Source of the DNA: Streptomyces sp. SID13031
GTDB taxonomy: Bacteria > Actinomycetota > Actinomycetes > Propionibacteriales > Kribbellaceae
Assembly (NCBI RefSeq): GCF_010548305.1
Contig: NZ_JAAGLV010000007.1
Span: 186,001-250,000 of the forward strand
Length of the DNA stretch: 64,000 bases
Direction: 5' to 3'
The translations under genes were made by a program, and so were the position numbers. Numbering within the stretch: the stretch's first letter is position 1; each line of letters begins with the position of its first letter. Positions 25,186 through 34,592 of this stretch are shown piece after piece. The notes beneath the pieces were generated by a model that made no database searches, had not been told where the DNA came from, and saw only the letters and a list, made by a program, of their open reading frames with translations.

Positions 25186-27140
25186 AGGTTGTCTCCTCTA
25201 GATCTTCCCTTGTACTTCCGGGTCCGCGCGGCCGCGGCCTGCGTGATCCGGTCGAGCATCACGCCGAGCAGCACGATGGCCAGCCCGGCGGCGAGTCCCT
25301 TGCCGTACAGCTCGCTCTGCGCGAAGCCCGCGGCGACGTCGTACCCGAGTGCGCCGGCGCCGACGAGGCCGCCGACGACGACCATCGAGAGTACGTAGAT
25401 CAGGCCCTGGTTGACCGCGAGCGTGATCGCCCGCCGGGCCACCGGGAGCTGCACCTTGCTGATCACCTGCCAGGTGCTGGAGCCGACCGAGTTCGCCGCC
25501 TCGACGGTCGCGACCGGGACAGCTCTGATGCCATCGGCAACGATCTTCGTGGTCACCGGTACGGCGAACACCACCGCTGCCGCGATCGCGGTGAACCGGC
25601 TGGTCCCGAACAGCGCCAGGAACGGTACGAGGTACACGAACGGCGGCATCGTCTGGCCCGCGTCCAGGATCGGCCGGAGCCAGCTGTCGGCGCGATGGTT
25701 GCGCCCGGTCCACACGCCGAGCACGAGCCCGACGGCGACGACCACGACGGTGGCGAGCAGCGTCGACGCGAGCGTCACCATGCTGTCGTGCCAGACACCA
25801 GTGGCCACCAGCAGCCCGAGGCAGACAGCGGCCGGTACGGCGCCACGCCAGCTCCCCAGCAGGGCGGCCAGCCCGACGATCACCACGGTCACGAGCCACC
25901 AGGGCGACTCGGTGAGCAAGGCTTCGAGCGGGTTCAACACACCATTGGTGACCGCGTCGCGCAGGCCGTAGGTGAAGCCGCCGAAGACGTCCTGCACCCA
26001 GCTCGTCACGTCGCTCGCGGCGACGGCGATCTTGGAGCCGACGTTCGCCCCGGTCGGGAACTCGGCCGCCCACAGGTAGGTCCGCGAGAACCAGACGGCC
26101 ACCAGCACAGCCGCAGCACCAACGCCGAGCAGCACCCTGCGCCGCAGGCTCGCAGTACGCCAGGGCCGGTCGCCCGCGGCGGTGGTGACCCGATCGAGCA
26201 CGATGGCCAGTACGACGATCGCGAGGCCGGCGTTGAACGCGACACCGACGTCGAGCGTCTGGAGCGCCTTCAGCACGGTCTGCCCGAGGCCGGGCGCGTC
26301 GATCAGCGCGGCGACGGTGACCATCGAGAGCGCGGCCATGATCGTCTGGTTGATGCCGACGACGACCGTACTTCGCGACATCGGCAGCAGCACCTTCATC
26401 AGCGTCTGGCCGCCCGACGAGCCCAGCGACCGCGCCGCCTCGACACTCTCGCGTGGCACCGAGCGGATCGCGTGCGCGGTCAGCCTCACGACCGGAGGCG
26501 CCGCGTAGATCAGCGTGGCGATCGTCGCCGCCGCCGGGCCGATCGCGAAGAACAACGTGAGCGGTGCGAGGTACACGAAGGTCGGCAGGGTCTGCATCAG
26601 GTCGAGGATCAGCGTCGCGACCTTGAAGACCCTGTTCGACAACCCGGCCCAGATGCCGAGCGGGATGCCCACCAGCAGCGCGAGCATGACGGCCGCGATG
26701 GTCAGCGAGAGCGTGTCCATGCTCTGCTGCCACAACCCCTGCAGACCGATGAAGGTCAGCCCGGCCGCGGTCAGCAGGGCGACCTTCCAGTTCCCGAAGG
26801 CCCAGGCCAGGTACGCCGAGATCGCGACCACGCCGAGCCAGCCGATGACCGGAACCGGCCGCCCGTACGACGGTTGCGCGATGACCGCCTGCAACAGGAT
26901 GACGAACTGGTCGACGGCGACCCGGATCGCGTCGAAGAACGCGTTGCCGTTGCCGAGGAAATCGCGGTTGTCGGTCAGCCAGCGATGCAGCCCGGTCGTC
27001 TCCTGCCCGCCGAGCGCAAGCGTGTTGACGCCCCGGAGCACGAACCACGCGGCGACCCAGGCGACCAGCAGGACGCCGACGATCACCCCACGGCGGGGTT
27101 TGCGGACCCGGATCTCGACCGAGCCGGTGATGGAGGCCAC
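25179..27140 (-). CDS. Glycine betaine/proline ABC transporter permease, two permease domains fused
   Basis: A 653-aa membrane protein with two copies of the BPD permease domain. Copy 1 has the EAA-type loop PRESVEAARSLGSSGGQTLM, copy 2 PVATVEAANSVGSSTWQVIS. Each is preceded by an MQTLPTFVYLAPL- or GQTMPPFVYLVPF-type segment typical of OpuAB/ProW. About 14 hydrophobic segments are visible. Fusion of both halves makes one gene supply the whole membrane pore. It sits 1 nt after the ATPase gene and overlaps the binding-protein gene. Confidence 0.9.
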   Translation of the reverse strand: MASITGSVEIRVRKPRRGVIVGVLLVAWVAAWFVLRGVNTLALGGQETTGLHRWLTDNRDFLGNGNAFFDAIRVAVDQFVILLQAVIAQPSYGRPVPVIGWLGVVAISAYLAWAFGNWKVALLTAAGLTFIGLQGLWQQSMDTLSLTIAAVMLALLVGIPLGIWAGLSNRVFKVATLILDLMQTLPTFVYLAPLTLFFAIGPAAATIATLIYAAPPVVRLTAHAIRSVPRESVEAARSLGSSGGQTLMKVLLPMSRSTVVVGINQTIMAALSMVTVAALIDAPGLGQTVLKALQTLDVGVAFNAGLAIVVLAIVLDRVTTAAGDRPWRTASLRRRVLLGVGAAAVLVAVWFSRTYLWAAEFPTGANVGSKIAVAASDVTSWVQDVFGGFTYGLRDAVTNGVLNPLEALLTESPWWLVTVVIVGLAALLGSWRGAVPAAVCLGLLVATGVWHDSMVTLASTLLATVVVVAVGLVLGVWTGRNHRADSWLRPILDAGQTMPPFVYLVPFLALFGTSRFTAIAAAVVFAVPVTTKIVADGIRAVPVATVEAANSVGSSTWQVISKVQLPVARRAITLAVNQGLIYVLSMVVVGGLVGAGALGYDVAAGFAQSELYGKGLAAGLAIVLLGVMLDRITQAAAARTRKYKGRSRGDNLW

Positions 27141-27141
27141 G

Positions 27142-28224
<1,083 letters not shown>

Positions 28225-28395
28225 TATGGTTCACCCTCGCATCCCGGCCACCGGGTTCGTCGTGAACCGCCGACAATATCGAAGCCCCGGTTCCCGGTTT
28301 CCCCCGACGGGTGTCTGACACTTCAACCTTTACCAGGTCTTACCCCCCTGTACCCACGCTCAAAGCCCGCCGTCGCACCGGTTGGGTCACAGCTT

Positions 28396-28854
28396 TCAGG
28401 GCTGGTACGGCGGTGCTTCACCCCAACCCCAGTGCGGAACCGGAGCCTTCGGAGGCGGGATCGCGCCGGGCTGCGAGTTGGCCAGGGCCAGGCGGGTGCC
28501 CCACTCGACGTAGGCGACGAAGGCCGAGCGGAACTCGGGGTCGGCCGGGAGACCGGCCGGGTCGGCGCTGGCGGCGATCAGGGCGGCCCAACGGGAGCGT
28601 TGCTCCTCCGTCAGGCCGAGATTCAGGTGGTGGGCGAGCATCGCGGGATAGCCACCGAGCTCGTCGGTGTAGCGGCTCGGGCCGCCGAAGACCTCGCCGA
28701 GCCAGATCGCGACGTGCTCCTTGTGCTGGTCGCTCATCTGCGCGAAGACCGGCGCGAGGATCGGATCGACCGCCACCTTGTCGTAGAACACCTCGGTCAG
28801 CCGGAGGAACGCCTCCGCACCGCCCGCCCAGTCGTATACCGTCGGCGTCGTCAT
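28396..28854 (-). CDS. Group II truncated haemoglobin
   Basis: A 152-aa globin of the 2-over-2 type: VYDWAGGAEAFLRLTEVFYD (helix B with the B10 tyrosine), VFAQMSDQHKEHVAIWLGEV (E helix), FGGPSRYTDELGGYPAMLAHH with the proximal histidine in the LAHH pair (F8), and a C-terminal VEWGTRLALANSQ helix H. It would bind O2 or NO in the cytoplasm. It lies 12 nt after the APH-kinase gene on the same strand, so both may share a transcript. Confidence 0.9.
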   Translation of the reverse strand: MTTPTVYDWAGGAEAFLRLTEVFYDKVAVDPILAPVFAQMSDQHKEHVAIWLGEVFGGPSRYTDELGGYPAMLAHHLNLGLTEEQRSRWAALIAASADPAGLPADPEFRSAFVAYVEWGTRLALANSQPGAIPPPKAPVPHWGWGEAPPYQP

Positions 28855-28866
28855 GTAACTATGTAA

Positions 28867-29766
28867 TCAGGCGGCGGGGGTCAGGGCCAGCGAGATCTCC
28901 AGCTGGACCGGGTCGATCTCGTCCTCTTCGTCCTCGAGATCCCAGAGCACGTTCTGCAGGATCCGGACCATCGTCCAGCCGACCGCCCGGTCCCGCTCGA
29001 GCCCGGCCACCTCGACCATCAGGTCGAACCGCCGCCGGATCGCCCGCGGCAGATCACCCGTCGCCACCAGGTCGTCCCAGCGGTTGTTCAGCGCCTGGAA
29101 CAGCTCGAACCCCGGGTCACCCGCGAGCGGCTTCGGGTCGATCACCAGCCAGGGCTCACGCCCGCCCGCCATCGCGTTGCCGTAGTGCAGGTCCCAGTGC
29201 AGCAAGCGATCGCCGGGCTCCTGCGCCAACTCGGCCGCCTGCGCGACGTACCGGCGTACGAGGGCTTGCTGGTCCGGGTCGGCCAGCTGGGGGATCAGGC
29301 CGGGGGCGTCGTCGAGCAGCTCCGCCACGACATCGTCCAGCCCGCGGATCCCGGGAGGAGCCTGTACTGCGCTGAGCCGGGCGAGCAGTTCGGCGAGGAT
29401 GCGGGTCGCCTCGGTGTCGTCGGGGAGGTCGTCGAGCGCGCGGGACTCAAGCCGCTCCAGCAGGATCGTCGCGCTGGCCTGGTCGTCCTCGAGCACCCTG
29501 ACGACCGCGTCGTCAGGCCAGGTCCGGAGGGCGAGCGCCTCGCTCTCGTTCTCGTCGTTGGGCGGCTGCAGTTTCAGCATCGCCGGGGTGCCGTCGGTGC
29601 GCAGTACCGGGAGCACGACCGAGGCCATGCCATGCAGTGGTTTCCCGTCGAGCTGCAGCTTCCAGCGTTCGAGGTACTCGGCGGCCAGCTCGGGGGCAGC
29701 CTCCAGCCAGGACACCTCGTCGGCGAGCGTTTCGAACAGCGGGGCCGGTACTTCGAAGAGGCTCAT
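28867..29766 (-). CDS. Aminoglycoside/hydroxyurea-type phosphotransferase (APH fold)
   Basis: A 299-aa APH/StrB-like kinase: PAMLKLQPPNDENESEAL (ATP-anchoring lysine), LLHWDLHYGNAMAGG near residue 195 (catalytic loop HxDxxxxN), WLVIDPKPLAGDPGFEL (metal-binding Asp). This subgroup is annotated as aminoglycoside or hydroxyurea phosphotransferase, but chromosomal actinobacterial copies are mostly untested. ATG 29766 is chosen; ATG 29778 is an alternative. The divergent membrane-protein gene begins about 30 nt away. Confidence 0.85.
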   Translation of the reverse strand: MSLFEVPAPLFETLADEVSWLEAAPELAAEYLERWKLQLDGKPLHGMASVVLPVLRTDGTPAMLKLQPPNDENESEALALRTWPDDAVVRVLEDDQASATILLERLESRALDDLPDDTEATRILAELLARLSAVQAPPGIRGLDDVVAELLDDAPGLIPQLADPDQQALVRRYVAQAAELAQEPGDRLLHWDLHYGNAMAGGREPWLVIDPKPLAGDPGFELFQALNNRWDDLVATGDLPRAIRRRFDLMVEVAGLERDRAVGWTMVRILQNVLWDLEDEEDEIDPVQLEISLALTPAA

Positions 29767-29795
29767 CGGCGGCAACATTAGTTGTCGGCGACTCG

Positions 29796-30563
29796 ATGTG
29801 CTTGGGTTTTCCGGTGAGCTCACTGGAGACAAGGCACCGGCAGGCGCAGCTCGTCGTGTCGTTCATCTACCTCGGCATCCCGGTCATCTTCCTGGGACTG
29901 GTCCTGTGGATCGGCGCGGCCGGCGGCGATGCGGTCGACTTGGCAGGCGCGCTGGTTCCGCTCGCGGTGCTCGCTCTCGGGTGGTGGCGGCGCGAGAAGA
30001 GTCGCTACCAACCGATCCGCTGGAGCCGGGCCGGGAGCTTGATGGGTGGCGTGACGGGGTTGTTCACGTCGTACTTCACGGTCGTGCTCGACTCGCATCC
30101 GCTCGCGGGGTGGTTCGTCCTGCTCGCGGTGGTGGGCGCGATTCTCGGTGCGGGGTTCGGGCGGTACGGGTTCCGGGTCCTGATGAGCCCGGCGATCCCG
30201 GAGCTGGCCGAATCGCAGTACGAGCTGAGCTTCCGGATGCGCGGGCTGACCCGGCTGCGGCTCTCGATCAGCGCGGATCAGGTCACCCTGCACGAGCAGA
30301 TGGTGCTGCAGACCGTCGAGGGGGACACGACCGTACGCGAGAAGTCTTACCCGCTCACCGCCGTCACGGGCGTCTACGCGGTGACGCTGTCGGGGGCTGA
30401 ACGGCTCAAGTATCCGGTGGCGATGAAGCTCGCTCCCGCGAGCAGCCCCGGCCCCGCGCTCATCTTGCAAGCACAGGGCCAGGACTGGGTACTACCGCAG
30501 AACGAGGCACCAGCTATCGCCGAGATCCTCGAACGCCGCATCGCCACGGCACGCACGCACTGA
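29796..30563 (+). CDS. Membrane protein of unknown function
   Basis: A 255-aa protein with four hydrophobic segments in the first ~130 residues (FIYLGIPVIFLGLVLWIG; LVPLAVLALGWW; MGGVTGLFTSYFTVV; WFVLLAVVGAILGAGFG) and a soluble beta-rich C-terminal half (RLSISADQVTLHEQMVLQTV; KSYPLTAVTGVYAVTLSG) that looks like a PH-like or YcxB-like cytoplasmic domain. I do not recognise the family. ATG 29796 and GTG 29814 are both possible starts. It converges on the siderophore-interacting protein gene with 14 nt between stops. Confidence 0.65.
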   Translation: MCLGFPVSSLETRHRQAQLVVSFIYLGIPVIFLGLVLWIGAAGGDAVDLAGALVPLAVLALGWWRREKSRYQPIRWSRAGSLMGGVTGLFTSYFTVVLDSHPLAGWFVLLAVVGAILGAGFGRYGFRVLMSPAIPELAESQYELSFRMRGLTRLRLSISADQVTLHEQMVLQTVEGDTTVREKSYPLTAVTGVYAVTLSGAERLKYPVAMKLAPASSPGPALILQAQGQDWVLPQNEAPAIAEILERRIATARTH

Positions 30564-30577
30564 TCAGGTCGCCTTAC

Positions 30578-31408
30578 TCAGTTGCCGGCGGCTGCCCGTT
30601 CCTTGCGGGCTGTGTCGGCCTTCTCGGCCTGCCAGCCGTCCTCGTTCTTGCCGAGCCGCCAATAGCCGGACAGCGAGACCTGGTCGCGCGTGAGGCCACG
30701 CTCGGTGAAGAGGTGGCGGCGCAACCGCAGTACGAACCCTGCTTCGCCGTGGACGAACGCCTGGACGTCGCCGGCCGGGAACTCCAGCCCCTCGACCGCC
30801 TTGACCAGGCCCTCGCCGCGGTCCGCGGTGGTACCGGCGCGGTGCAGGTAGGTCAGCTCGACATCGCCGGAGCCGCTGAACTTCTGCTCCTCGGTCTCGT
30901 CCTCGACCTCGATGAACACCTTGGCGTGGGCGCCCGCGGGCAGAGCCTCGATCGCGGTGCTGATCGCCGGCAGCGCGCTCTCGTCACCGACCAGCAGGTG
31001 CCAGCCGGCCGTCTCCTGCGGCGCGTAACCGCCGCCGGGACCGTTGAACCAGAGCTTGTCGCCAGGCTGGGCAGCCGCGGCCCATGGACCGGCGATGCCC
31101 TCGTCACCGTGGTGGACGAAGTCGATCGTCAGCTCCTTGGCGGCCTCGTCCCACGAGCGGACGGTGTAGGTCCGCATCGTCGGCCAGTGCTCGGAGGGGA
31201 GCTGCTCGCGGACGACACCCATGTCGAGCGGGTCCGGATACTCCACCCCCGGCTGCAGGAAGAGGAGCTTGACGTAGTGGTCGGTCGAGCCGTTGTCGAC
31301 GAACTCGTCGCAACTCAGCACCACCCTGATCATGTGCGGGGTGACGCGCTCGGTCCTGAGGACGATCCCCAGCTTTGCGCGGCGGTTACGGGGTGCGGGG
31401 GTACTCAC
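30578..31408 (-). CDS. Siderophore-interacting protein (ferric-siderophore reductase)
   Basis: A 276-aa SIP-family flavoprotein: FAD-binding RTYTVRSWD near residue 80, a GPGGGYAPQ loop, NAD-domain LLVGDESALPAISTAIEALP, and the C-terminal SLSGYWRLGKNEDGWQAEK characteristic of ViuB/SIP proteins. It reduces ferric siderophores in the cytoplasm to release iron. GTG 31408 has AGAGGACC upstream. An iron box lies 32 nt upstream of the start, so repression by IdeR/DmdR under iron sufficiency is very likely. No siderophore biosynthesis or uptake gene is adjacent. Confidence 0.92.
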   Translation of the reverse strand: MSTPAPRNRRAKLGIVLRTERVTPHMIRVVLSCDEFVDNGSTDHYVKLLFLQPGVEYPDPLDMGVVREQLPSEHWPTMRTYTVRSWDEAAKELTIDFVHHGDEGIAGPWAAAAQPGDKLWFNGPGGGYAPQETAGWHLLVGDESALPAISTAIEALPAGAHAKVFIEVEDETEEQKFSGSGDVELTYLHRAGTTADRGEGLVKAVEGLEFPAGDVQAFVHGEAGFVLRLRRHLFTERGLTRDQVSLSGYWRLGKNEDGWQAEKADTARKERAAAGN

Positions 31409-31439
31409 GCGAGCACGGTCCTCTCGACGGTCGGGCGGA

Positions 31440-31458
31440 ATGAGTTAGGCATACCTAA
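31440..31458 (-). promoter_or_regulatory. Iron box (IdeR/DmdR-type operator)
   Basis: TTAGGCATACCTAA (31445-31458) inside a 19-bp window matches the actinobacterial iron-box consensus TTAGGTTAGGCTAACCTAA at 14 of 19 positions as I align it, with both TTAGG and CCTAA half sites intact. A further half site (AGGCTAACC) follows at 31462-31470. It is placed immediately upstream of the siderophore-interacting protein gene. Confidence 0.75.
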
Positions 31459-31486
31459 GTCAGGCTAACCCACCCCGCCCAAACGC

Positions 31487-32587
31487 TCAGGTCCCGCGGA
31501 TCACGAAGCTCTTGCTGACGCCTGCCTGGAACCTGTTGCAAGTGGGCAAGTACACGCGGTAGATGACGTTGCCCTTGTACGGCGGCTGGGCCAGGACGGT
31601 GAAGCGGCCGCTCTGGCGGACCGTGTCCAGGCTCACTCCGCGCCACCGGCTGGAGCCGTAGAGACGTTGTAGAGCCACTGGGCAGCGATAGGGCGCCCCC
31701 GCCACGGTGCCGTTGACGGGCACGATCGTCCCGACCCGCGCGGTGGTCTTCGACGGGGTGGCGCCGACGATGCCCGGCCGGAGCGGGAAGAAGCCGAGAC
31801 CGAGGGTGTCGAAGAACTTGCCGCGTACCCGGACGCAGTTGAGCCAATCGGCAGTTTCAGCCTTGAACGACGTCACGAGGATGCCTGCCTTGTCGGTCAA
31901 CCTCTGGGACGGGGCGTCGCCCTCCGCGCACAGGTTGTCGACCGCCACCTGGAGCAGGATCCGGCTGCCGTAGGGCTTGCCGGTCGCCGAGTCGTAAATC
32001 GCCGCCTTCACCTTGTACGCCGAACCGAACGGCACCACCCGCGGGAGCACCTGCACCGCCAGTTTCGGCTGGTGCACGCCGTTGACCGTGAGGCTCGGCC
32101 CGTCGAACGGCGTCTCGGTGAGCATGCTGCCGACATCGTCCAGCACGTAACCGGGGTACAGCCCGTAGACCTTGAAGGTCCCGTTCGCGGTCGAGGGCAC
32201 CTCCACCGCGCCCGTCCAGGTGCCGTTCTTCAGTGTTCCGGCGGTCCGGGGCAGGCGACCGGCGACCATCTGATTCACCGCGCCGGTCCCGCCGGAGCGC
32301 TTCAGCATCACGACGAGCGTCATGCCCTGATCGCCCGGATCGTCGGAGTGGTAGCCGGCCTTGACCGTGACCGGTACGGCCACCCGGTTGAGCCCTGAGA
32401 CGGTGACCGTCGTCCGGCCGAGGTCCACATCGCTGACGGTCAGCCTCTCATCGGGCGACTGAGCCACCCTGGGGACCGCCGTGGTGGTGGCTGTCGCTGT
32501 CGGAGCCGCGACCAGCACCGCCGTCATCGACATGACCGCCGTCAGCGCCGCTATTCCCACCCGCAACTTCCTCGCCCCTATGTCCAT
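31487..32587 (-). CDS. Secreted beta-rich (Ig-like) protein, function unknown
   Basis: A 366-aa protein with a Sec signal peptide (MDIGARKLRVGIAALTAVMS, cleavage near ATA at ~32) and a mature region of beta-type repeats (LTVSDVDLGRTTVTVSGLNR; AVPVTVKAGYHSDDPGDQGM; TVNGVHQPKLAVQVLPRVVP). The last ~110 residues (ARVGTIVPVNGTVAGAPYRC to FVIRGT) resemble bacterial Ig-like or calcium-binding repeats that end with a conserved Cys-containing strand. Only a weak site, TGCGGAA, precedes ATG 32587. No catalytic motif; probably cell-surface. Confidence 0.75.
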   Translation of the reverse strand: MDIGARKLRVGIAALTAVMSMTAVLVAAPTATATTTAVPRVAQSPDERLTVSDVDLGRTTVTVSGLNRVAVPVTVKAGYHSDDPGDQGMTLVVMLKRSGGTGAVNQMVAGRLPRTAGTLKNGTWTGAVEVPSTANGTFKVYGLYPGYVLDDVGSMLTETPFDGPSLTVNGVHQPKLAVQVLPRVVPFGSAYKVKAAIYDSATGKPYGSRILLQVAVDNLCAEGDAPSQRLTDKAGILVTSFKAETADWLNCVRVRGKFFDTLGLGFFPLRPGIVGATPSKTTARVGTIVPVNGTVAGAPYRCPVALQRLYGSSRWRGVSLDTVRQSGRFTVLAQPPYKGNVIYRVYLPTCNRFQAGVSKSFVIRGT

Positions 32588-32658
32588 TTCCGCAGGATGA
32601 CATAAGGCTCGGCAATTGCCTAGAGTTTCACTGTTGATTGTCCGGGATGCCATTCAGG

Positions 32659-32700
32659 ATTGATTCTGTACTACCTTTGGATGACCAATAGAGAATCAAT
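32659..32700. promoter_or_regulatory. AT-rich inverted repeat in an intergenic region
   Basis: ATTGATTCT (32659-32667) and AGAATCAAT (32692-32700), 24-nt spacer, in a locally AT-rich patch ~75 nt upstream of the secreted-protein start. The AT content stands out from the surrounding GC-rich DNA. Could be a promoter-region operator. Confidence 0.3.
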
Positions 32701-32793
32701 TCTGCATTTCCCGCAACTTTCTGCCCCGAATCTGCATCAAGTGTTCTGAGGGGTTCAGCGCCAGCTCATCCACCGGGCTGGGTAGCAGGTTGG

Positions 32794-33531
32794 CTAGCAG
32801 CAGCCGTCTGCGCAGGCGTGCCCGCTGGAGCCCGCCTTGGTGGGGGCGCAGCAGCCTTTGCCCTGCCAGGCCTGGATGCCTTCACGGAGGGCGATACCGG
32901 CGATGACGAGTCCGGCGATCGGGTCGGCCCAGGACCAGCCGAGGGTCGCGTTCAGCACCAGCCCGACCAGAAGCACCGCCGACAGATAAGTACAGAGCAG
33001 CGTTTGGGTGCCATCGGCAACTACCGAGTTGGATCCGAGCGCCCGCCCGGTACGCCGTTGCGCAGCCGACAGCACCGGCATCACGACCAGCGACGCGATC
33101 GCCAGCCCGATCCCGACCGTGGACGCGTCGGGCGTCGACCCGGTGACCAGCGACCTGACGGACTCGACGCCGACGTAAAGCGCCAGCCCGAAGAACGACA
33201 AGGCGATCAACCGCAACGCCCGCCGCTCCCGACTCTCAGGCAACGCACTCCGGAACTGCCACAGGATGATCAGCCCGCTCGCGACCTCAACGATCGAGTC
33301 CAGCCCGAACCCCACCAACGCCACCGACCCGGAGATGGTGCCGGCTGCGATGGCCACCGCAGCCTCAACCACGTTGTAACTGACACTCGCCCCGGCGAGC
33401 AGCTGTGCCCGTCGCCCGAGCTTCTTGCGCCTCGCGACTTCCTCAGCCGACGCCTGCGCCGTCACAGGCGAAGTGGTGAGCGGGAGCAGACGCGGCTCTC
33501 GGGCGGTGGTGGGGTGGTCGCTCATTGACAT
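32794..33531 (-). CDS. Cation diffusion facilitator-type metal exporter with Cys-rich tail
   Basis: A 245-aa CDF-like protein with about six hydrophobic segments (LAGASVSYNVVEAAVAIAAG; SGSVALVGFGLDSIVEVASG with the Gly-x-Asp-Ser metal site; WADPIAGLVIAGIALREG with the second Asp). It lacks the usual long cytoplasmic C-terminal domain and ends in a cysteine-rich tail (KGCCAPTKAG, then HACADGCC) that could bind soft metals. It exports Cd, Zn, Pb or Co from the cytoplasm. It overlaps the end of the CmtR-like gene by 10 nt, so it is the repressor's target in one operon. Confidence 0.87.
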   Translation of the reverse strand: MSMSDHPTTAREPRLLPLTTSPVTAQASAEEVARRKKLGRRAQLLAGASVSYNVVEAAVAIAAGTISGSVALVGFGLDSIVEVASGLIILWQFRSALPESRERRALRLIALSFFGLALYVGVESVRSLVTGSTPDASTVGIGLAIASLVVMPVLSAAQRRTGRALGSNSVVADGTQTLLCTYLSAVLLVGLVLNATLGWSWADPIAGLVIAGIALREGIQAWQGKGCCAPTKAGSSGHACADGCC

Positions 33532-33851
33532 TCACCGGTGGCGTCGGGGCGGCAGCAGGCTGGGTCTACTGCCAGGACGACGTTGAGGAGGTGGGTCAGG
33601 GCGGTGCCGAGGGTGGGGTCGGCCAGTTCGTAGCGGGTGCGGCGGCCTTCTGGTTCGGCTACTACCAGGCCGCAGCCGCGGAGGCAGGCGAGGTGGTTCG
33701 AGAGGGATTGGCGGCTGACGCCGATCCGCTCGGCCAGGTCGGCCGGGTAGCTCGCGCCCTCGGTGAGGACGAGCATGACCTGGGTCCTGGTCGGATCCGA
33801 CAACGCATGCCCGAAACGGGCCAGCACCTCACCGCGACTGATCGTGTCCAC
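33522..33851 (-). CDS. ArsR/SmtB-family metal sensor, CmtR-like
   Basis: A 109-aa winged-helix repressor. The recognition-helix segment GVSRQSLSNHLACLRGCGLV has Cys56 and Cys60 in the same CxxxC frame as Cys57 and Cys61 of Mycobacterium tuberculosis CmtR, and cysteines 99, 100 and 108 stand where CmtR has Cys102. CmtR senses Cd(II)/Pb(II) through these residues, so this should derepress the downstream CDF exporter when soft metals bind. GTG 33851 start. No operator palindrome could be assigned with confidence in the upstream 230 nt. Confidence 0.9.
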   Translation of the reverse strand: MDTISRGEVLARFGHALSDPTRTQVMLVLTEGASYPADLAERIGVSRQSLSNHLACLRGCGLVVAEPEGRRTRYELADPTLGTALTHLLNVVLAVDPACCRPDATGECQ

Positions 33852-34034
33852 AGCGAGGATAGTACAGCAACCGATGTATTCAGCGGAAGGTGTATCGATC
33901 CGGGTTCGCTAGTGCGCTTGTAGGTTCGGTCCGTGGTGCGGCGGACTCAGGCGGAGTGATCCAGCCAACTACGCCGCCTGGTCCCTGCCGAGAGGTAGTC
34001 ATCGCCGTTGCTCTGACACCAAATCGCTGACGAT

Positions 34035-34072
34035 CCCATCGACCTGTATCGGGGTCGGTGCAGATCGATGGG
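34035..34072 (-). terminator. Weak stem-loop after the VOC gene
   Basis: CCCATCGA (34035-34042) with TCGATGGG (34065-34072), 22-nt loop, 15 nt past the VOC stop codon. No T-run. A possible terminator. Confidence 0.35.
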
Positions 34073-34087
34073 CAGGGGTGGGGCAGT

Positions 34088-34504
34088 TCAGGTGGCGAAG
34101 ACGTCTTCGTCGTGGGCGAAGGCCTTGAACTCGAGGGCGTTGCCGGCGGGGTCGTGGAGGAACATGGTCCATTGCTCGCCGGGCTGGTTCTCGAAGCGGA
34201 GGTAGGGCTCGATGACGAAGGGGGTGGCTGCCTCGCGGAAGCGGGTGGCCAGGAGGTGGAAGTCGGGGATTTCCAGGATCAGGCCGAAGTGGGGGACGGG
34301 GACGTCGTGGCCGTCGACCGGGTTGTGGATCGGCTGCTGGCGGGTGGGGGCCAGGTGGGTCACGAACTGGTGGCCGCGCAGGTTCCAGTCGATCCAGGTG
34401 TCGGAACTGCGACCGCGTTCGCAGCCGACCACGGAGCCGTAGAACTCCGCGGCGGCGGCGAGGTCGTCGACCGGCACGGCGAGGTGAAACCGGGGAATCG
34501 TCAT
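34088..34504 (-). CDS. VOC-superfamily protein (glyoxalase/dioxygenase fold)
   Basis: A 138-aa protein with two beta-alpha-beta-beta-beta modules: RFHLAVPVDDLAAAAEFYGS (first metal-ligand His), then PVPHFGLILEIPDFHLLATR and WTMFLHDPAGNALEFKAF with the C-terminal Glu ligand. Such small VOC proteins include lyases, isomerases and drug-binding proteins; the closest feel is a glyoxalase-like enzyme of ~140 aa. ATG 34504 is preferred; the open frame extends upstream through an inverted repeat and looks non-coding there. Confidence 0.85.
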   Translation of the reverse strand: MTIPRFHLAVPVDDLAAAAEFYGSVVGCERGRSSDTWIDWNLRGHQFVTHLAPTRQQPIHNPVDGHDVPVPHFGLILEIPDFHLLATRFREAATPFVIEPYLRFENQPGEQWTMFLHDPAGNALEFKAFAHDEDVFAT

Positions 34505-34523
34505 CCCCCGACCATATGTCCGC

Positions 34524-34578
34524 TGCTTACGTCCGAAGAAGTGACGATGACGTCCCTCCAGTTCTTCGGACGTAAGCA
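34524..34578. repeat. 17-bp perfect inverted repeat between nuclease and VOC genes
   Basis: TGCTTACGTCCGAAGAA (34524-34540) is exactly complementary to 34562-34578; the spacer is 21 nt. It lies 15 nt past the nuclease stop and 20 nt before the VOC start, both on the minus strand. No T-run follows. It may be a terminator or attenuator between the two genes, or a relic of a small element. Confidence 0.8.
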
Positions 34579-34592
34579 AGAGGCGTGCGGGC

